This document shows, one piece after another, positions 46,097-54,887 of a stretch of DNA of 64,000 nt; within the stretch, counting starts at the first letter, position 1; each line of letters starts with the position of its first letter. The DNA comes from Perlucidibaca sp. (GTDB taxonomy: Bacteria > Pseudomonadota > Gammaproteobacteria > Pseudomonadales > Moraxellaceae). The position numbers and the translations under genes are program-made. The notes under the pieces are model-generated. The model did no database searches and was not told the origin of the DNA. It saw nothing but the letters and a program-made list of their open reading frames with translations. Where the stretch lies: positions 84,191 through 148,190 of the forward strand of contig JAHFSA010000007.1 of assembly GCA_023265995.1 (NCBI GenBank). Direction: 5' to 3'.

Positions 46097-46669
46097 ATGT
46101 CACACCGTTCCGGACGCAATCCCAATCGCCGCCTGCCTGCCGGACATCCGCAGCGCGACGACAGCGGCAAGACGCCGCGCCCCAGTGCACGCACCCCAGC
46201 CAAGGTCCCCCAGATCACCATGAAGTCGAAGCACGCCGCCAAGCCGCCCCGCCGCAACATCGTGTCCCTTTTCATGGACTACCTGCGTCTGCTCTTCGAC
46301 CTCAAGTTCACCCGCTACCTGACCGTGCAGCTGCTGCCTCTGCTTTATGTCGTGCTCGTCATTGGCGGCCTCGGCGTCATCGGCCAGCAGGTCTGGGATG
46401 CCTTCGCGCGCAGCCCGCAGCGCGGCCTGGCCTATCTCGCGGTATCGCCGCTGGCCTTGCTGGTGTGGGCTTCGGCCTGTCGCGCCACCACCGAATTCCT
46501 GCTCGTCGTGTTCCGCATGTCCGAGGACGTGCACACCCTGGCCGGCATCAGACCGACCGTGGACAGGATAGACACCCTGTTCTCCGGCAACACCTGGATC
46601 TCGCGCCTGCTGCCTTTCATCAAGGCCTACCAGGCCTCGCGTGATGACCAGCCCCCTTCCGCTTCCTGA
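46097..46669 (+). CDS. DUF4282 membrane protein
   Basis: The 190-residue protein starts with about 55 basic, disordered residues (SHRSGRNPNRRLPAGHPQRD, PARTPAKVPQITMKSK-like composition), then DYLRLLFDLKFTRYLTVQLLPLLYVVLVIGGLGVIGQQVW and LAYLAVSPLALLVWASACRATTEFLLVVFRM, two membrane helices in the order typical of DUF4282. AAGGA precedes the start. Function unknown; it is followed 9 bp later by the serine hydrolase gene. Confidence 0.75.
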   Translation: MSHRSGRNPNRRLPAGHPQRDDSGKTPRPSARTPAKVPQITMKSKHAAKPPRRNIVSLFMDYLRLLFDLKFTRYLTVQLLPLLYVVLVIGGLGVIGQQVWDAFARSPQRGLAYLAVSPLALLVWASACRATTEFLLVVFRMSEDVHTLAGIRPTVDRIDTLFSGNTWISRLLPFIKAYQASRDDQPPSAS

Positions 46670-46678
46670 GGTCCGACC

Positions 46679-47929
46679 GTGAAACTGCTGTCCACCAATA
46701 CCTGCGCCGTAACGCACGATCTCGCCAGTGTCACCACCTTCGATCCCGCCAGCGAGGTAGACCCGTACAGCGTCGGCCTCGACGCGGAGCGCAAGCAGCA
46801 GATCTGGGAGGCGGTCGAGGGCCTTTACGCCACCGGCATTTCCCCGGCAGTGACCTTCTGCCTGCGCCGGGGTGGCAAAGTCGTGCTCAACCGCGCCATC
46901 GGCCACCGCATAGGCAACGGCCCGGACGACGGTCCCGAGGTGCACAAGGAACTGGCGCACCCGGACACACCGATGTGCCTGTTCTCGGCCTCCAAGGTCG
47001 TCACCGCCATGCTCATCCACAAGCTGGCCGAAGAGCACAAGATCGACCTCATGGTACCGGTGGCGCACTATCTGCCGGGCTTCGCCGCCAACGGCAAGCA
47101 GCATGTCACCACCGCGAACATCCTCGCTCACCGCGCCGGCATTCCCACCATCAAGGGCGACTTTGATGCCGAGATGCTGTTCGACACGCCGCGCATCGTG
47201 GACATCCTCTTTAATGCCGCGCCGGCCAGCCGCAGCGGTCACCGTGCCGCCTACCACGCCGTCACCGGCGGCTACATCCTCGGCGAGCTGATCCGTGTCA
47301 TCACCGGCATGGACGCGCGCGAATACTTGGCCGAGACTATTCAGAAGCCGCTGGGCATGAAGTACTTCAACTACGGCCTCAAGCCGGAGTTCCGTGGCCA
47401 GGAAGCCATAGGCTATGCCACCGGCCTGAAGCCGGTGGGGCCGATCGACTGGTTCATCCGCAACGCGCTGGGCGACAGCCTCGATCGCGTGGTCGAGATC
47501 AGCAACGACCCGCGCTTCATGGACATCATCTGCCCGGCCGGCAACATCTACGCCAACGCCGACGAGGCCTGCCGCTTCTTCGAGCTGCTGCTGCGTGGCG
47601 GCACCCTGGATGGTGTGCGCGTATTCGACCCGCTGACCATACGCCGCGCCACCCTGGAGGCCGGCAAGCCGCAGTTCGACGGCACCCTGCTGGCACCGCT
47701 GCGCTACAGTCACGGCATGATGCTGGGCGGCAACCCGGTCGGGCTCTACGGCCCCATGACCGGTCGCGCCTTCGGCCACCTCGGCTTCTCCAACATCTTC
47801 TGCTGGGCCGATCCGGAGCGTGATATCTCGGTGTCCCTGCTGACCTCGGGCAAGCCTGTGCTGGGCACGCATTTACCGGCGATGGGTAAATTGCTGACAA
47901 AAATCTCCTTTCAGATTCCTCGTCATTAA
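46679..47929 (+). CDS. Class C beta-lactamase-like serine hydrolase, EstB type
   Basis: 416-residue member of the beta-lactamase/EstB family. The active site motif S-x-x-K appears as LFSASKVVTAML near residue 108, and the second motif as AYHAVTGGYILGELI near residue 200 with its Tyr. Such enzymes are usually esterases of short acyl chains. No signal peptide, so cytosolic. The start is GTG with GAGG about 7 bp upstream. The stop lies 9 bp before a perfect palindrome that controls the next gene. Confidence 0.85.
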   Translation: MKLLSTNTCAVTHDLASVTTFDPASEVDPYSVGLDAERKQQIWEAVEGLYATGISPAVTFCLRRGGKVVLNRAIGHRIGNGPDDGPEVHKELAHPDTPMCLFSASKVVTAMLIHKLAEEHKIDLMVPVAHYLPGFAANGKQHVTTANILAHRAGIPTIKGDFDAEMLFDTPRIVDILFNAAPASRSGHRAAYHAVTGGYILGELIRVITGMDAREYLAETIQKPLGMKYFNYGLKPEFRGQEAIGYATGLKPVGPIDWFIRNALGDSLDRVVEISNDPRFMDIICPAGNIYANADEACRFFELLLRGGTLDGVRVFDPLTIRRATLEAGKPQFDGTLLAPLRYSHGMMLGGNPVGLYGPMTGRAFGHLGFSNIFCWADPERDISVSLLTSGKPVLGTHLPAMGKLLTKISFQIPRH

Positions 47930-47937
47930 GTTGAAAT

Positions 47938-47959
47938 GACGGTTGTATATACAACCGTC
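47938..47959. promoter_or_regulatory. Perfect 22-bp palindrome upstream of the desaturase gene
   Basis: GACGGTTGTAT is followed at once by its exact reverse complement ATACAACCGTC. It is centred about 48 bp upstream of the -10 box of the desaturase promoter. With no loop it is a protein-binding site rather than a terminator. Length and symmetry fit a TetR- or GntR-type regulator of fatty-acid genes; it does not match the PsrA or FadR sequences I know. Confidence 0.7.
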
Positions 47960-47971
47960 TATCGGAAAATA

Positions 47972-47999
47972 TGCACCGACCATCCTTTGGCGCTATAAT
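47972..47999 (+). promoter_or_regulatory. Sigma-70 promoter of the desaturase gene
   Basis: A consensus TATAAT lies 40 bp before the start codon, with a weak TGCACC at 16 bp spacing as -35. The poor -35 and the nearby palindrome suggest an activated promoter. Confidence 0.6.
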
Positions 48000-48039
48000 G
48001 CATTCCGTGAACAGTCATTCACTGAACTGAGGTTTCCAC

Positions 48040-49188
48040 ATGTCCGATTCATCGGGAAAACGCCCCCCCATCAACTGGTACGGCGCGATTGTGTTGCTCG
48101 CCACCCCGCTGGCCGCCCTGATCCTGGTGCCCATGTACACCTGGCACAATGACTTCTCGACGGCAGCCTGGGTCAGCTTTGTCGTGCTGGTGATCCTCAA
48201 CGGCATGTCCATCACGGCCGGCTACCACCGCCTGTGGGCACACCGCACCTACGAGGCACACTGGTCGGTACGCCTTTTCCTCATGCTCTTCGGCAGCATG
48301 GCCACCCAGAACAGCATCCTGATCTGGGCCTCCGGTCACCGCACCCATCATCGCCACATCGATGATGACGAGCGTGATCCGTACTCCGCCGGCCGCGGCT
48401 TCTGGTTCTCCCACATCGGCTGGATGCTGCGCAAGTACGAGTCGGGCCAGGATGACTTCCGCAATGCCCCGGACCTGCTCAACGACCCGATCGTGATGTT
48501 CCAGCACAAGTACTACGTGCCCCTGGTCGTGCTCATGAACGTCGGTCTGCCGGCCCTGATCGGCTACTTCGCCGGTGATGTCGGCGGCGTTCTGCTGCTC
48601 GCCGGTCTGGTGCGCCTGGTCTGGTGCCACCACACCACCTTCTTCATCAACTCGCTGGCGCACATGTGGGGTACCCGTCCGTATACCGACGAGAACTCGG
48701 CACGCGACAACGGCATCCTCTCGCTGTTCACCTACGGCGAGGGCTACCACAACTATCACCACATCTTTCAGTACGACTACCGCAACGGCATCCGCTGGTA
48801 CCAGTTCGATCCGACAAAGTGGCTGATCTTCTCGCTGTCCTGGGTCGGTCTGACCCGCAACCTGAAGCGCTGCCCGGAATTCGCCATCGAGAAGGCCCGT
48901 CTGACCATGCAGTTCAAGCAGGCCGAAGCCAAGCTGTCGCTGAAGGCCGTCGGCCATGCCCAGCTCGAAGCCATGCGCGCCCGTCTGGCCCAGGAATCCG
49001 AACACTTCACCCAGGTCCTCAATGACTGGAGCAAGCTCAAGGAAGCCTGGTACAACGAGAAGAAGCAGGAACTGCTGCAGAAGTGGGAAGAGGCCAGCTT
49101 CCGCACCCGCTTCCAGGAAATCGAGTACCGCCTGAAGATGCAGCGCAAGCGTCTGCGCCTGCTCACCGCCCAGGTGGTTGCTGCCTGA
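48040..49188 (+). CDS. Acyl-CoA/acyl-lipid delta-9 fatty acid desaturase
   Basis: Membrane di-iron enzyme that puts a double bond into saturated acyl chains. The three His boxes are complete: GYHRLWAHR near residue 65, GHRTHHRHID near 100 and GEGYHNYHH near 235. Hydrophobic pairs lie before the first and between the second and third boxes. The last 95 residues, after LKRCPEFAIEKARL, form a charged helical tail likely to be coiled coil, which many gammaproteobacterial homologues such as pseudomonad DesB share. It stops 5 bp before selO. Confidence 0.92.
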   Translation: MSDSSGKRPPINWYGAIVLLATPLAALILVPMYTWHNDFSTAAWVSFVVLVILNGMSITAGYHRLWAHRTYEAHWSVRLFLMLFGSMATQNSILIWASGHRTHHRHIDDDERDPYSAGRGFWFSHIGWMLRKYESGQDDFRNAPDLLNDPIVMFQHKYYVPLVVLMNVGLPALIGYFAGDVGGVLLLAGLVRLVWCHHTTFFINSLAHMWGTRPYTDENSARDNGILSLFTYGEGYHNYHHIFQYDYRNGIRWYQFDPTKWLIFSLSWVGLTRNLKRCPEFAIEKARLTMQFKQAEAKLSLKAVGHAQLEAMRARLAQESEHFTQVLNDWSKLKEAWYNEKKQELLQKWEEASFRTRFQEIEYRLKMQRKRLRLLTAQVVAA

Positions 49189-49193
49189 GGACC

Positions 49194-50648
49194 ATGTCTG
49201 CTCTCGCCTTTGACAACAGCTACACCCGCCTGCCGGACGCCCTGTGGCGCCGGCAGGCGCCCTCCCCGCTGCGCCATCCCCGTCTCGTCGATCTCAACCA
49301 GTCCCTGATAGCCGAACTCGGCCTGGATGCGGCCTGGTGGTCATCGCCCGAAGCCTTGCAGGGTCTTGCCGGTCACGGTGTCTGGCCGGGCGCCGATCCT
49401 GTCGCGATGAAATATGGCGGCCACCAGTTCGGTGTCTGGAACCCCGAGCTGGGTGACGGTCGCGGCCTGCTGCTTGGTGAAATCATCGACAGCCGTCAGC
49501 GGCGCTGGGATCTGCATCTGAAGGGCAGCGGCAGCACGCCGTTCTCGCGCATGGGCGATGGTCGCGCCGTGCTGCGCTCGAGCATCCGCGAATACCTGGC
49601 CGGCGAGGCGCTGCATGCCCTCGGCATTCCCACCACGCGTGCGCTGGCCCTGGTCGGCTCCGATGAGCCGGTACGCCGGGAGCAAATGGAAACCGGCGCC
49701 ACGCTGCTGCGCGTGGCCGAGTCGCATGTCCGTTTCGGCCACTTCGAGTGGCTGTTCCACAGCGGTCATGGCGATCTGCTGCCGGTGCTGGCCGATTACG
49801 TGATTGCCCGTCACTACCCTGACTGCCTGCCGCTGAAAAACCGCTACGAAGCCTTCTTCATACAGGTCGTCGAGCGCACTGCGAGGCTGATGGCGGACTG
49901 GCAGCGCGTCGGCTTCGCCCACGGCGTAATGAACACCGACAATTTCTCGATCACCGGCCAGACCCTGGACTTCGGTCCCTACGGCTTCCTCGAGACTTAC
50001 GACCCCTACCACATCTGCAACCACTCCGATCACAACGGCCGCTATGCCTGGTATCTGCAGCCCTCGGTCGGCCTGTGGAATCTCAACGCCCTCGCCCATG
50101 CCCTGTCGCCGCTGATTCCGATACCGGCGCTCAAGGATGCCCTGGCGCGCTACGAGCCGGCGCTGATCGCGCATTACGACGCCGGCATGCGTGCCCGCCT
50201 CGGTCTGGCCACGGTCGAGAGCGAGGATCGCGTGCTGGTGCAGGACTGGCTGCAGCTGCTGCAGGCGGCCGGCGCCGACCTGTCTCGCCGCTTCCGTTCG
50301 CTGGCCGACACCACGCTGACAGTGCAGATCGACTTTGCCGAAGCGGACTGGGGCGAGCACGCGGCTCAGGCACGCGCCTGGCTGCAGCGCTACCAGGCCC
50401 GCGCGGGGCGTGAAAACATTGACGAGAACACACGCCAGCAACGCCTGCGTGCGGCCAATCCGGCCTATGTGCTGCGCAACTATCTCGCGGAGATTGCCAT
50501 CAAGGCGGCGGAACAGGGCGACAACACGCCACTGCGCACCCTGCTGACGGTGCTGCAGAATCCGTTCGAGGAACGCCCGGAATGGGCGGCGTATGCCGGC
50601 GAGGCGCCAGCCTGGGGACGCTGCCTGTCGATCAGCTGCTCATCCTGA
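49194..50648 (+). CDS. selO: Protein adenylyltransferase SelO (YdiU/UPF0061)
   Basis: Pseudokinase-fold enzyme that transfers AMP from ATP to Ser, Thr or Tyr of target proteins, linked to oxidative stress. The 484 residues show KYGGHQFGVWNPELGDGRGLLLGE near residue 70, LHLKGSGSTPFSRMGDGRAVLRSSIREYL and the catalytic HGVMNTDNFSITGQTLDFGPYGFLE near residue 245. The chain ends ISCSS as most SelO proteins do; here Cys replaces the selenocysteine of eukaryotes. It starts 5 bp behind the desaturase gene. Confidence 0.95.
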   Translation: MSALAFDNSYTRLPDALWRRQAPSPLRHPRLVDLNQSLIAELGLDAAWWSSPEALQGLAGHGVWPGADPVAMKYGGHQFGVWNPELGDGRGLLLGEIIDSRQRRWDLHLKGSGSTPFSRMGDGRAVLRSSIREYLAGEALHALGIPTTRALALVGSDEPVRREQMETGATLLRVAESHVRFGHFEWLFHSGHGDLLPVLADYVIARHYPDCLPLKNRYEAFFIQVVERTARLMADWQRVGFAHGVMNTDNFSITGQTLDFGPYGFLETYDPYHICNHSDHNGRYAWYLQPSVGLWNLNALAHALSPLIPIPALKDALARYEPALIAHYDAGMRARLGLATVESEDRVLVQDWLQLLQAAGADLSRRFRSLADTTLTVQIDFAEADWGEHAAQARAWLQRYQARAGRENIDENTRQQRLRAANPAYVLRNYLAEIAIKAAEQGDNTPLRTLLTVLQNPFEERPEWAAYAGEAPAWGRCLSISCSS

Positions 50649-50666
50649 GCGACAGGCAGGACATTC

Positions 50667-50685
50667 AAAAAGCCTGGTCTCAGGC
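50667..50685 (-). terminator. Terminator of the tandem-paralogue unit
   Basis: On the minus strand GCCTG-AGAC-CAGGC followed by TTTTT overlaps the stop codon of the last gene. Convergent with selO, which it may also serve weakly. Confidence 0.7.
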
Positions 50686-51357
50686 GACCTGCAGCATGCT
50701 CAGGAAGTAGCTGGCGAAATCCTGCATTTCACGCGGGCGCAGCGACGGGATCAGACGGTTGATCGCCGTCTTCGAGCCCTTGCTGATGGCGACCTGCCCG
50801 ACACTGAACATGTTGCGGGCAATGAAGCCGAGCTTGATGGCCTTGGCCGAATCCTCGTAGAAGGCAGCGATGGCCAGCTCGGTGAAACGCAGCATGGCAC
50901 GCGTCATTTCTTCCTTGTCACCCTCGCCGGCCGCACCCTTGCTCCAGGCGCCATGCAGCAGCTTGTAGTCGCTTTCGGCGAGCTGGAAGCTGATGTAGTC
51001 CTGAGTCACGCCTTCACGCGTGAGTTCGGCACGGCGCGAGGCGATGTAGTCGGCCACCGGCTTCAACTCGGCATTGCTGAGCTTGCCCAGCACCTGACGG
51101 ATGAGCGCATGCACGGTGCCCTTGATGATGCCGGCGACGGTCTCCAGCGCCTTGGGCGCGGCGCTGTCGGCATCGGCACCCTTCATCAGGTTGAGCATGA
51201 GGGCGTCGACGATCTCGTCGGAATAGCGCTGGGCGAAATCGACGACGACCGGAGCCTGCGGCGCGGTCGGCAGCGTCTTGCCGGCATAGGCCATGAGGAT
51301 GGCCTCGAAATCTTCACGCAAGGCTTGCGACGCCGGAAAGGCAAACAGCTTGGGCAC
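50680..51357 (-). CDS. Unknown protein, paralogue 2 of a tandem pair
   Basis: Family not recognised. The helical cytosolic protein of 225 residues shares with its neighbour the blocks (I/L)(I/L)KGT(V/M)H(A/M)LI(R/K)Q(V/I)(L/M)GK, SRRAELTREG opposite GRRRVVVNGE, FTELAIAAFYEDS opposite FIEIAVKNFYDEF, and the end VGQVAISKGSKTAINRLIPSLRPREMQDFASYFLSML. No signal peptide, membrane helix or known catalytic motif is visible. It follows its paralogue on the same strand after 30 bp and ends on a terminator. Confidence 0.7.
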   Translation of the reverse strand: MPKLFAFPASQALREDFEAILMAYAGKTLPTAPQAPVVVDFAQRYSDEIVDALMLNLMKGADADSAAPKALETVAGIIKGTVHALIRQVLGKLSNAELKPVADYIASRRAELTREGVTQDYISFQLAESDYKLLHGAWSKGAAGEGDKEEMTRAMLRFTELAIAAFYEDSAKAIKLGFIARNMFSVGQVAISKGSKTAINRLIPSLRPREMQDFASYFLSMLQVA

Positions 51358-51387
51358 GACAGGTCTCTCCTTGTCTCTGGTCCGTTA

Positions 51388-52050
51388 TCAGGCCTTGACG
51401 AACATCTTGGCGTAAAGGCCGGCGACCTTCTGCAGGTCTTCGTCGTGCATGCCGGCGAAGAGCTTGCCGGTGGCGCTCTGGCTGCCCTTGATGATGGTGC
51501 CGCGACCGACATCGACCATCTTGCGCTTGATCATGCCGAGGTCGAGCGAGTCGGTGAATTCGTCATAGAAGTTTTTCACGGCGATTTCGATGAAATCGGT
51601 CATGGCCGCGGTCAGTTCCTGGCGGGTGTTGTCGAGCTTGCCGGCGGCGATGCGACCGAGCAGTTCCTCGAAGCGTGCACCCACGGCATCGGGCATGACG
51701 AAGCCGAAGCGGGTTTCACCGTTGACGACAACACGACGACGACCGAGGTAGCCGGCCAGCTTGTCCTGCTCGCCCTGGTCGACCTTGCCCATGATCTGCT
51801 TGATCAGCATGTGCATGGTGCCCTTCAGCAGGCTGGCCAGCACGCCGAGGATGCCGGCGCCCTCACCGCCCGACTTCAGGATGTCGATGACATCCAGCGC
51901 CAGCGCCTTGATGACGCCATCGGTGGTGCCGATGGCCATCTGCGTGCTCACGGCCGGGGCCACGTACTTGCCCTGGGTGTGTTCAACGAGGAGGTTGTCG
52001 ATGGTGGCTTGCAGGGAGTTGTCGAGCGGGAAGGAAAAATAGTGGGTCAT
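51388..52050 (-). CDS. Unknown protein, paralogue 1 of a tandem pair
   Basis: Family not recognised. 220 residues from MTHYFSFPLDNSLQATIDN; AGGA lies 8 bp upstream, and the longer frame has no homology to the paralogue. Shared blocks with the downstream gene are LLKGTMHMLIKQIMGK near residue 85, the GETRFGF strand, TDFIEIAVKNFYDEF near 160 and VGRGTIIKGSQSATGKLFAGM. Identity is low (about a quarter to a third by eye), so the duplication is old. The pair is preceded by queF on the same strand across a hairpin. Confidence 0.7.
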   Translation of the reverse strand: MTHYFSFPLDNSLQATIDNLLVEHTQGKYVAPAVSTQMAIGTTDGVIKALALDVIDILKSGGEGAGILGVLASLLKGTMHMLIKQIMGKVDQGEQDKLAGYLGRRRVVVNGETRFGFVMPDAVGARFEELLGRIAAGKLDNTRQELTAAMTDFIEIAVKNFYDEFTDSLDLGMIKRKMVDVGRGTIIKGSQSATGKLFAGMHDEDLQKVAGLYAKMFVKA

Positions 52051-52101
52051 CACGGCATCCTGTCTTGTTGCTTGTGGCGATGGTTGCACCAGAGAAGTCT
52101 G

Positions 52102-52127
52102 GCGGAATGGTGGCGTCGCCATTCCGC
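52102..52127. repeat. Hairpin between queF and the tandem paralogues
   Basis: GCGGAATGG pairs with CCATTCCGC around 8 bases, flanked by a further AGTCT/AGACT pair. It lies 12 bp behind the queF stop on the minus strand. No U-tract, so termination is uncertain. Confidence 0.5.
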
Positions 52128-52138
52128 TTTGGCAAGAC

Positions 52139-52957
52139 TTACTGACGCAGAGTTCGCCAGCTTTGCGCAAGTTGTTCGAAGTTGGAGCGGAACGGGTTGA
52201 TATCGAGCCCGCCACGGCGCGTATAGCGCGCATAAACCGACAATTGTTCAGCTCCGGCATGCGTGCGCAGGTCGGTGAACATGCGCTCCACGCACTGCTC
52301 GTGGAAATCGGAATGGCGGCGGAAGGACACGATGTAGGCCAGCAGACTCTGCGGGTCGATGCGTGGTCCGCGATAGTGGATGAGCACACTGCCCCAGTCC
52401 GGCTGATCGGTTACCGGACAGTTGCTGCGCAGCAGATGGCTGTGCAGGACCTCGTCGACAGGCTCCTCGGGATTGCTGCGCAGCAGGCCGGGATCCGGCG
52501 TGTAGACGTCAGTGACCAGCGGCAGGTCATCGATGCATCTGCCGGGCAGCGGCGCGATGTCGGCACCGGCCGCCAGCAAGGTCAGCGTGACGTCGGCCTC
52601 GGCGGCGCTGGACAGGTCCTGCTCGACACGGGCGACGAAATCTTCGGGGCGGGCGAACTTCTCGAAGTTCAGGCTGTTGAAGTAGAGCTTGAGCGACTTC
52701 GACTCGATCAGGCTGACCGACTCGGCCGGCACGCGGATCTCGCCGACAGCCACCACCGGCTTGCCGCCGGCATCCAGCCAGGACAGCTCGTAGTGCGTCC
52801 AGAGGTCGATGCCGGTGAACGGCAGCAGCTCGTCCTCGCTCAGGCCCAGGGCATCGCGGCCGAGCGCGCGCGGAATCGGCTGCAGCAGGTCGGCATCGTA
52901 GCTGTCGGGATAATCGGTGGCCTGCCCGAGGCGGGTCAGCTCATGCAGATTGCTCAC
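52139..52957 (-). CDS. queF: NADPH-dependent 7-cyano-7-deazaguanine reductase, long type
   Basis: Reduces preQ0 to preQ1 in queuosine biosynthesis. The 272-residue bimodular form matches E. coli QueF (282). The catalytic Cys lies in LLRSNCPVTDQPDWGSV near residue 181 and the catalytic Asp shortly after; the NADPH-binding ESKSLKLYFNSLNF is in the N-terminal module, and SFRRHSDFHEQCVERM contains the substrate Glu. It follows the yadGH genes 3 bp behind yadH, so one transcript is likely. Confidence 0.96.
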   Translation of the reverse strand: MSNLHELTRLGQATDYPDSYDADLLQPIPRALGRDALGLSEDELLPFTGIDLWTHYELSWLDAGGKPVVAVGEIRVPAESVSLIESKSLKLYFNSLNFEKFARPEDFVARVEQDLSSAAEADVTLTLLAAGADIAPLPGRCIDDLPLVTDVYTPDPGLLRSNPEEPVDEVLHSHLLRSNCPVTDQPDWGSVLIHYRGPRIDPQSLLAYIVSFRRHSDFHEQCVERMFTDLRTHAGAEQLSVYARYTRRGGLDINPFRSNFEQLAQSWRTLRQ

Positions 52958-52960
52958 GCC

Positions 52961-53743
52961 TCACTCCCGCATGCCGGTGCCGCTGTGCAGCAGGCGCAGT
53001 GCGTAGAGGAACAACACGACCACAAGGCCGGTGATGAGACCGAGCGAGACCACGATGGATACGTCGCTGTGGCCGAGCACGCCATAGCGGAAGGCGTTGA
53101 CCATGTAGACGATGGGGTTGAGGTAGGACACCGCCTGCCAGAACGGCGGCAGCAGATCCATGGAATAGAACACCCCGCCCAGATAGGTCAGCGGCGTCAG
53201 CACGAAGGTCGGCACGATGGAGACATCATCGAAGGACTTGGCGTAGACGGCGTTGACGAAGCCGCCGAGCGAGAACAGCACGGCCGTCATCAGCACGCTG
53301 TAGATCATGATGAAGGCGTGATGCAGCGAGAGATGGGTGAAGAACAGCGACAGCAGCGTCACGATCAGGCCGACGGCGAGACCGCGCGCCACACCGCCGA
53401 GCACGAAGCCGAAGAGGATGATGGCATGCGGCACCGGCGACACCAGCAGCTCCTCGATGCTGCGCTGGAACTTGGCGCCGAAGAAGCTCGACACCACGTT
53501 GGCGTAGGAGTTGGTGATCACCGACATCATGATCAGACCGGGCACGATGAACTGCATGTAGCTGTGACCGCCCATGCTGCTGATGTTGCGCCCGACGAGA
53601 TTGCCGAAAATCACGAAGTACAGCGTCATGGTGATCGCCGGCGGCAGCAGGGTCTGCACCCAGATGCGCGTGAAGCGGCGGATTTCCTTGACCACGATGG
53701 TCTGCAGGGCGACGCGGTTGGGCGCCGAGAACAGGCTGCTCAT
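52961..53743 (-). CDS. yadH: ABC-2 type transporter permease, YadH-like
   Basis: Inner-membrane subunit of a YadGH exporter. 260 residues with six membrane helices, starting with ALQTIVVKEIRRFTRIWVQTLLPPAITMTLYFVIFG and including GARFQRSIEELLVSPVPHAIILFGFVLGG-type signature (KFQRSIEELLVSPVP). Length matches E. coli YadH (256). Substrate unknown. Its ATG overlaps the end of yadG by 4 bp. Confidence 0.9.
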   Translation of the reverse strand: MSSLFSAPNRVALQTIVVKEIRRFTRIWVQTLLPPAITMTLYFVIFGNLVGRNISSMGGHSYMQFIVPGLIMMSVITNSYANVVSSFFGAKFQRSIEELLVSPVPHAIILFGFVLGGVARGLAVGLIVTLLSLFFTHLSLHHAFIMIYSVLMTAVLFSLGGFVNAVYAKSFDDVSIVPTFVLTPLTYLGGVFYSMDLLPPFWQAVSYLNPIVYMVNAFRYGVLGHSDVSIVVSLGLITGLVVVLFLYALRLLHSGTGMRE

Positions 53744-54675
53744 GCCGCACCTCCGGCATTGAGATTGCGATCGACCAGACGCACGAAAAGCTCCTCGAGG
53801 CGGTTGCTCTTGTTGCGCATGCTGCTGACATGCACGCCCTGCTCACTGAGCGCCGCGAACACGGCGTTCAGCGTCTGCCCGCGCTGGATATCGACCTCCA
53901 GCGAGCCCGGCTTGGCCAGGCGCAGCGAGTAATGATCAAGCGCCGGCACCTGGGCAAGCTCGTGATCGAGATCCAGCACGTAGGTTTCCTGCTGCAGCTT
54001 GGCCAGCAGCGAGCGCATGTCGGTGTTCTCCACCACGCGTCCGTGATCGAGGATGGCGATGTTGCGGCAGAGCGACTCGGCCTCCTCCAGATAGTGCGTG
54101 GTCAGGATGATGGTGGTGCCCTTGGCATTGAGCTCGGTGAGGTAGTCCCACATGGAGCGGCGCAGCTCGATGTCGACACCTGCCGTGGGCTCGTCGAGGA
54201 TAAGCAGGCGCGGCTCGTGCACCAGCGCGCGGGCGATCATGAGACGGCGCTTCATGCCGCCGGAGAGCACACGTGCCTGCTGGTTGCGCTTGTCCCAGAG
54301 ACCGAGCTGGTGCAGGTATTTCTCGGCCTGCTCGTAGGCACGCTTAGAGGGAATGCCGTAGTAGCCGGCCTGGGTCGCGAGAATGTCGATGACCTTCTCG
54401 AACTGACCGAAATTGAACTCCTGCGGCACCACGCCGATCTGGCGCTTGGCCTGCTCCAGGTCGGTATCGAGGTCATGACCGAAGATGCTGACCTTGCCCG
54501 TGGTCTTGCGCACCAGCGAGCTGACGATGCCGATGGAGGTCGACTTGCCGGCTCCGTTGGGCCCGAGCAGGGCGAAAAAGTCGCCCGGCTGCACGACGAG
54601 GTCTATGCCCTTGAGGGCGGAAACCCCGGATTTGTAGGTCTTGGTGACTGCTGTCAGCTGCAAAGCCGCCGTCAT
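53740..54675 (-). CDS. yadG: ABC transporter ATP-binding protein, YadG-like
   Basis: ATPase partner of YadH. Walker A GPNGAGKSTSIG near residue 39, Q-loop GVVPQEFNFGQFE, signature LSGGMKRRLMIARALVHEPRLLILDEPTAGVD with Walker B, and a His switch in TTHYLEEAE. 311 residues against 308 in E. coli YadG. The C-terminal extension contains HVSSMRNKSNRLEELFVRLV as usual in the group. Confidence 0.92.
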   Translation of the reverse strand: MTAALQLTAVTKTYKSGVSALKGIDLVVQPGDFFALLGPNGAGKSTSIGIVSSLVRKTTGKVSIFGHDLDTDLEQAKRQIGVVPQEFNFGQFEKVIDILATQAGYYGIPSKRAYEQAEKYLHQLGLWDKRNQQARVLSGGMKRRLMIARALVHEPRLLILDEPTAGVDIELRRSMWDYLTELNAKGTTIILTTHYLEEAESLCRNIAILDHGRVVENTDMRSLLAKLQQETYVLDLDHELAQVPALDHYSLRLAKPGSLEVDIQRGQTLNAVFAALSEQGVHVSSMRNKSNRLEELFVRLVDRNLNAGGAA

Positions 54676-54754
54676 GTAACGGACTCCTGCCGGATGCCTG
54701 GTATTTCCGGGAGGCCTGTCGCTGCCCGGATTTCAGGGTTGCAAAAGAAGTTGT

Positions 54755-54775
54755 CGAAACGCCTGTAACGTTTCG
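54755..54775. promoter_or_regulatory. Inverted repeat between yadGH and the B12-type MerR gene
   Basis: CGAAACG and CGTTTCG are separated by 7 bases in the 212-bp divergent gap. It is the best operator candidate in front of the MerR gene, whose product could bind it in the dark. A TTGTCG overlapping its left edge might be a -35 element. Confidence 0.45.
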
Positions 54776-54887
54776 CGAGGAGCCCGAGTCTAACATGTGT
54801 CGGGCCATGAGCAGCCAGCGGACCAGTGCCGCCTGCGCCTTCCATCGCGCCCGGCATGAACAGTGGTCCGCAGCCGGGAGAACGATA

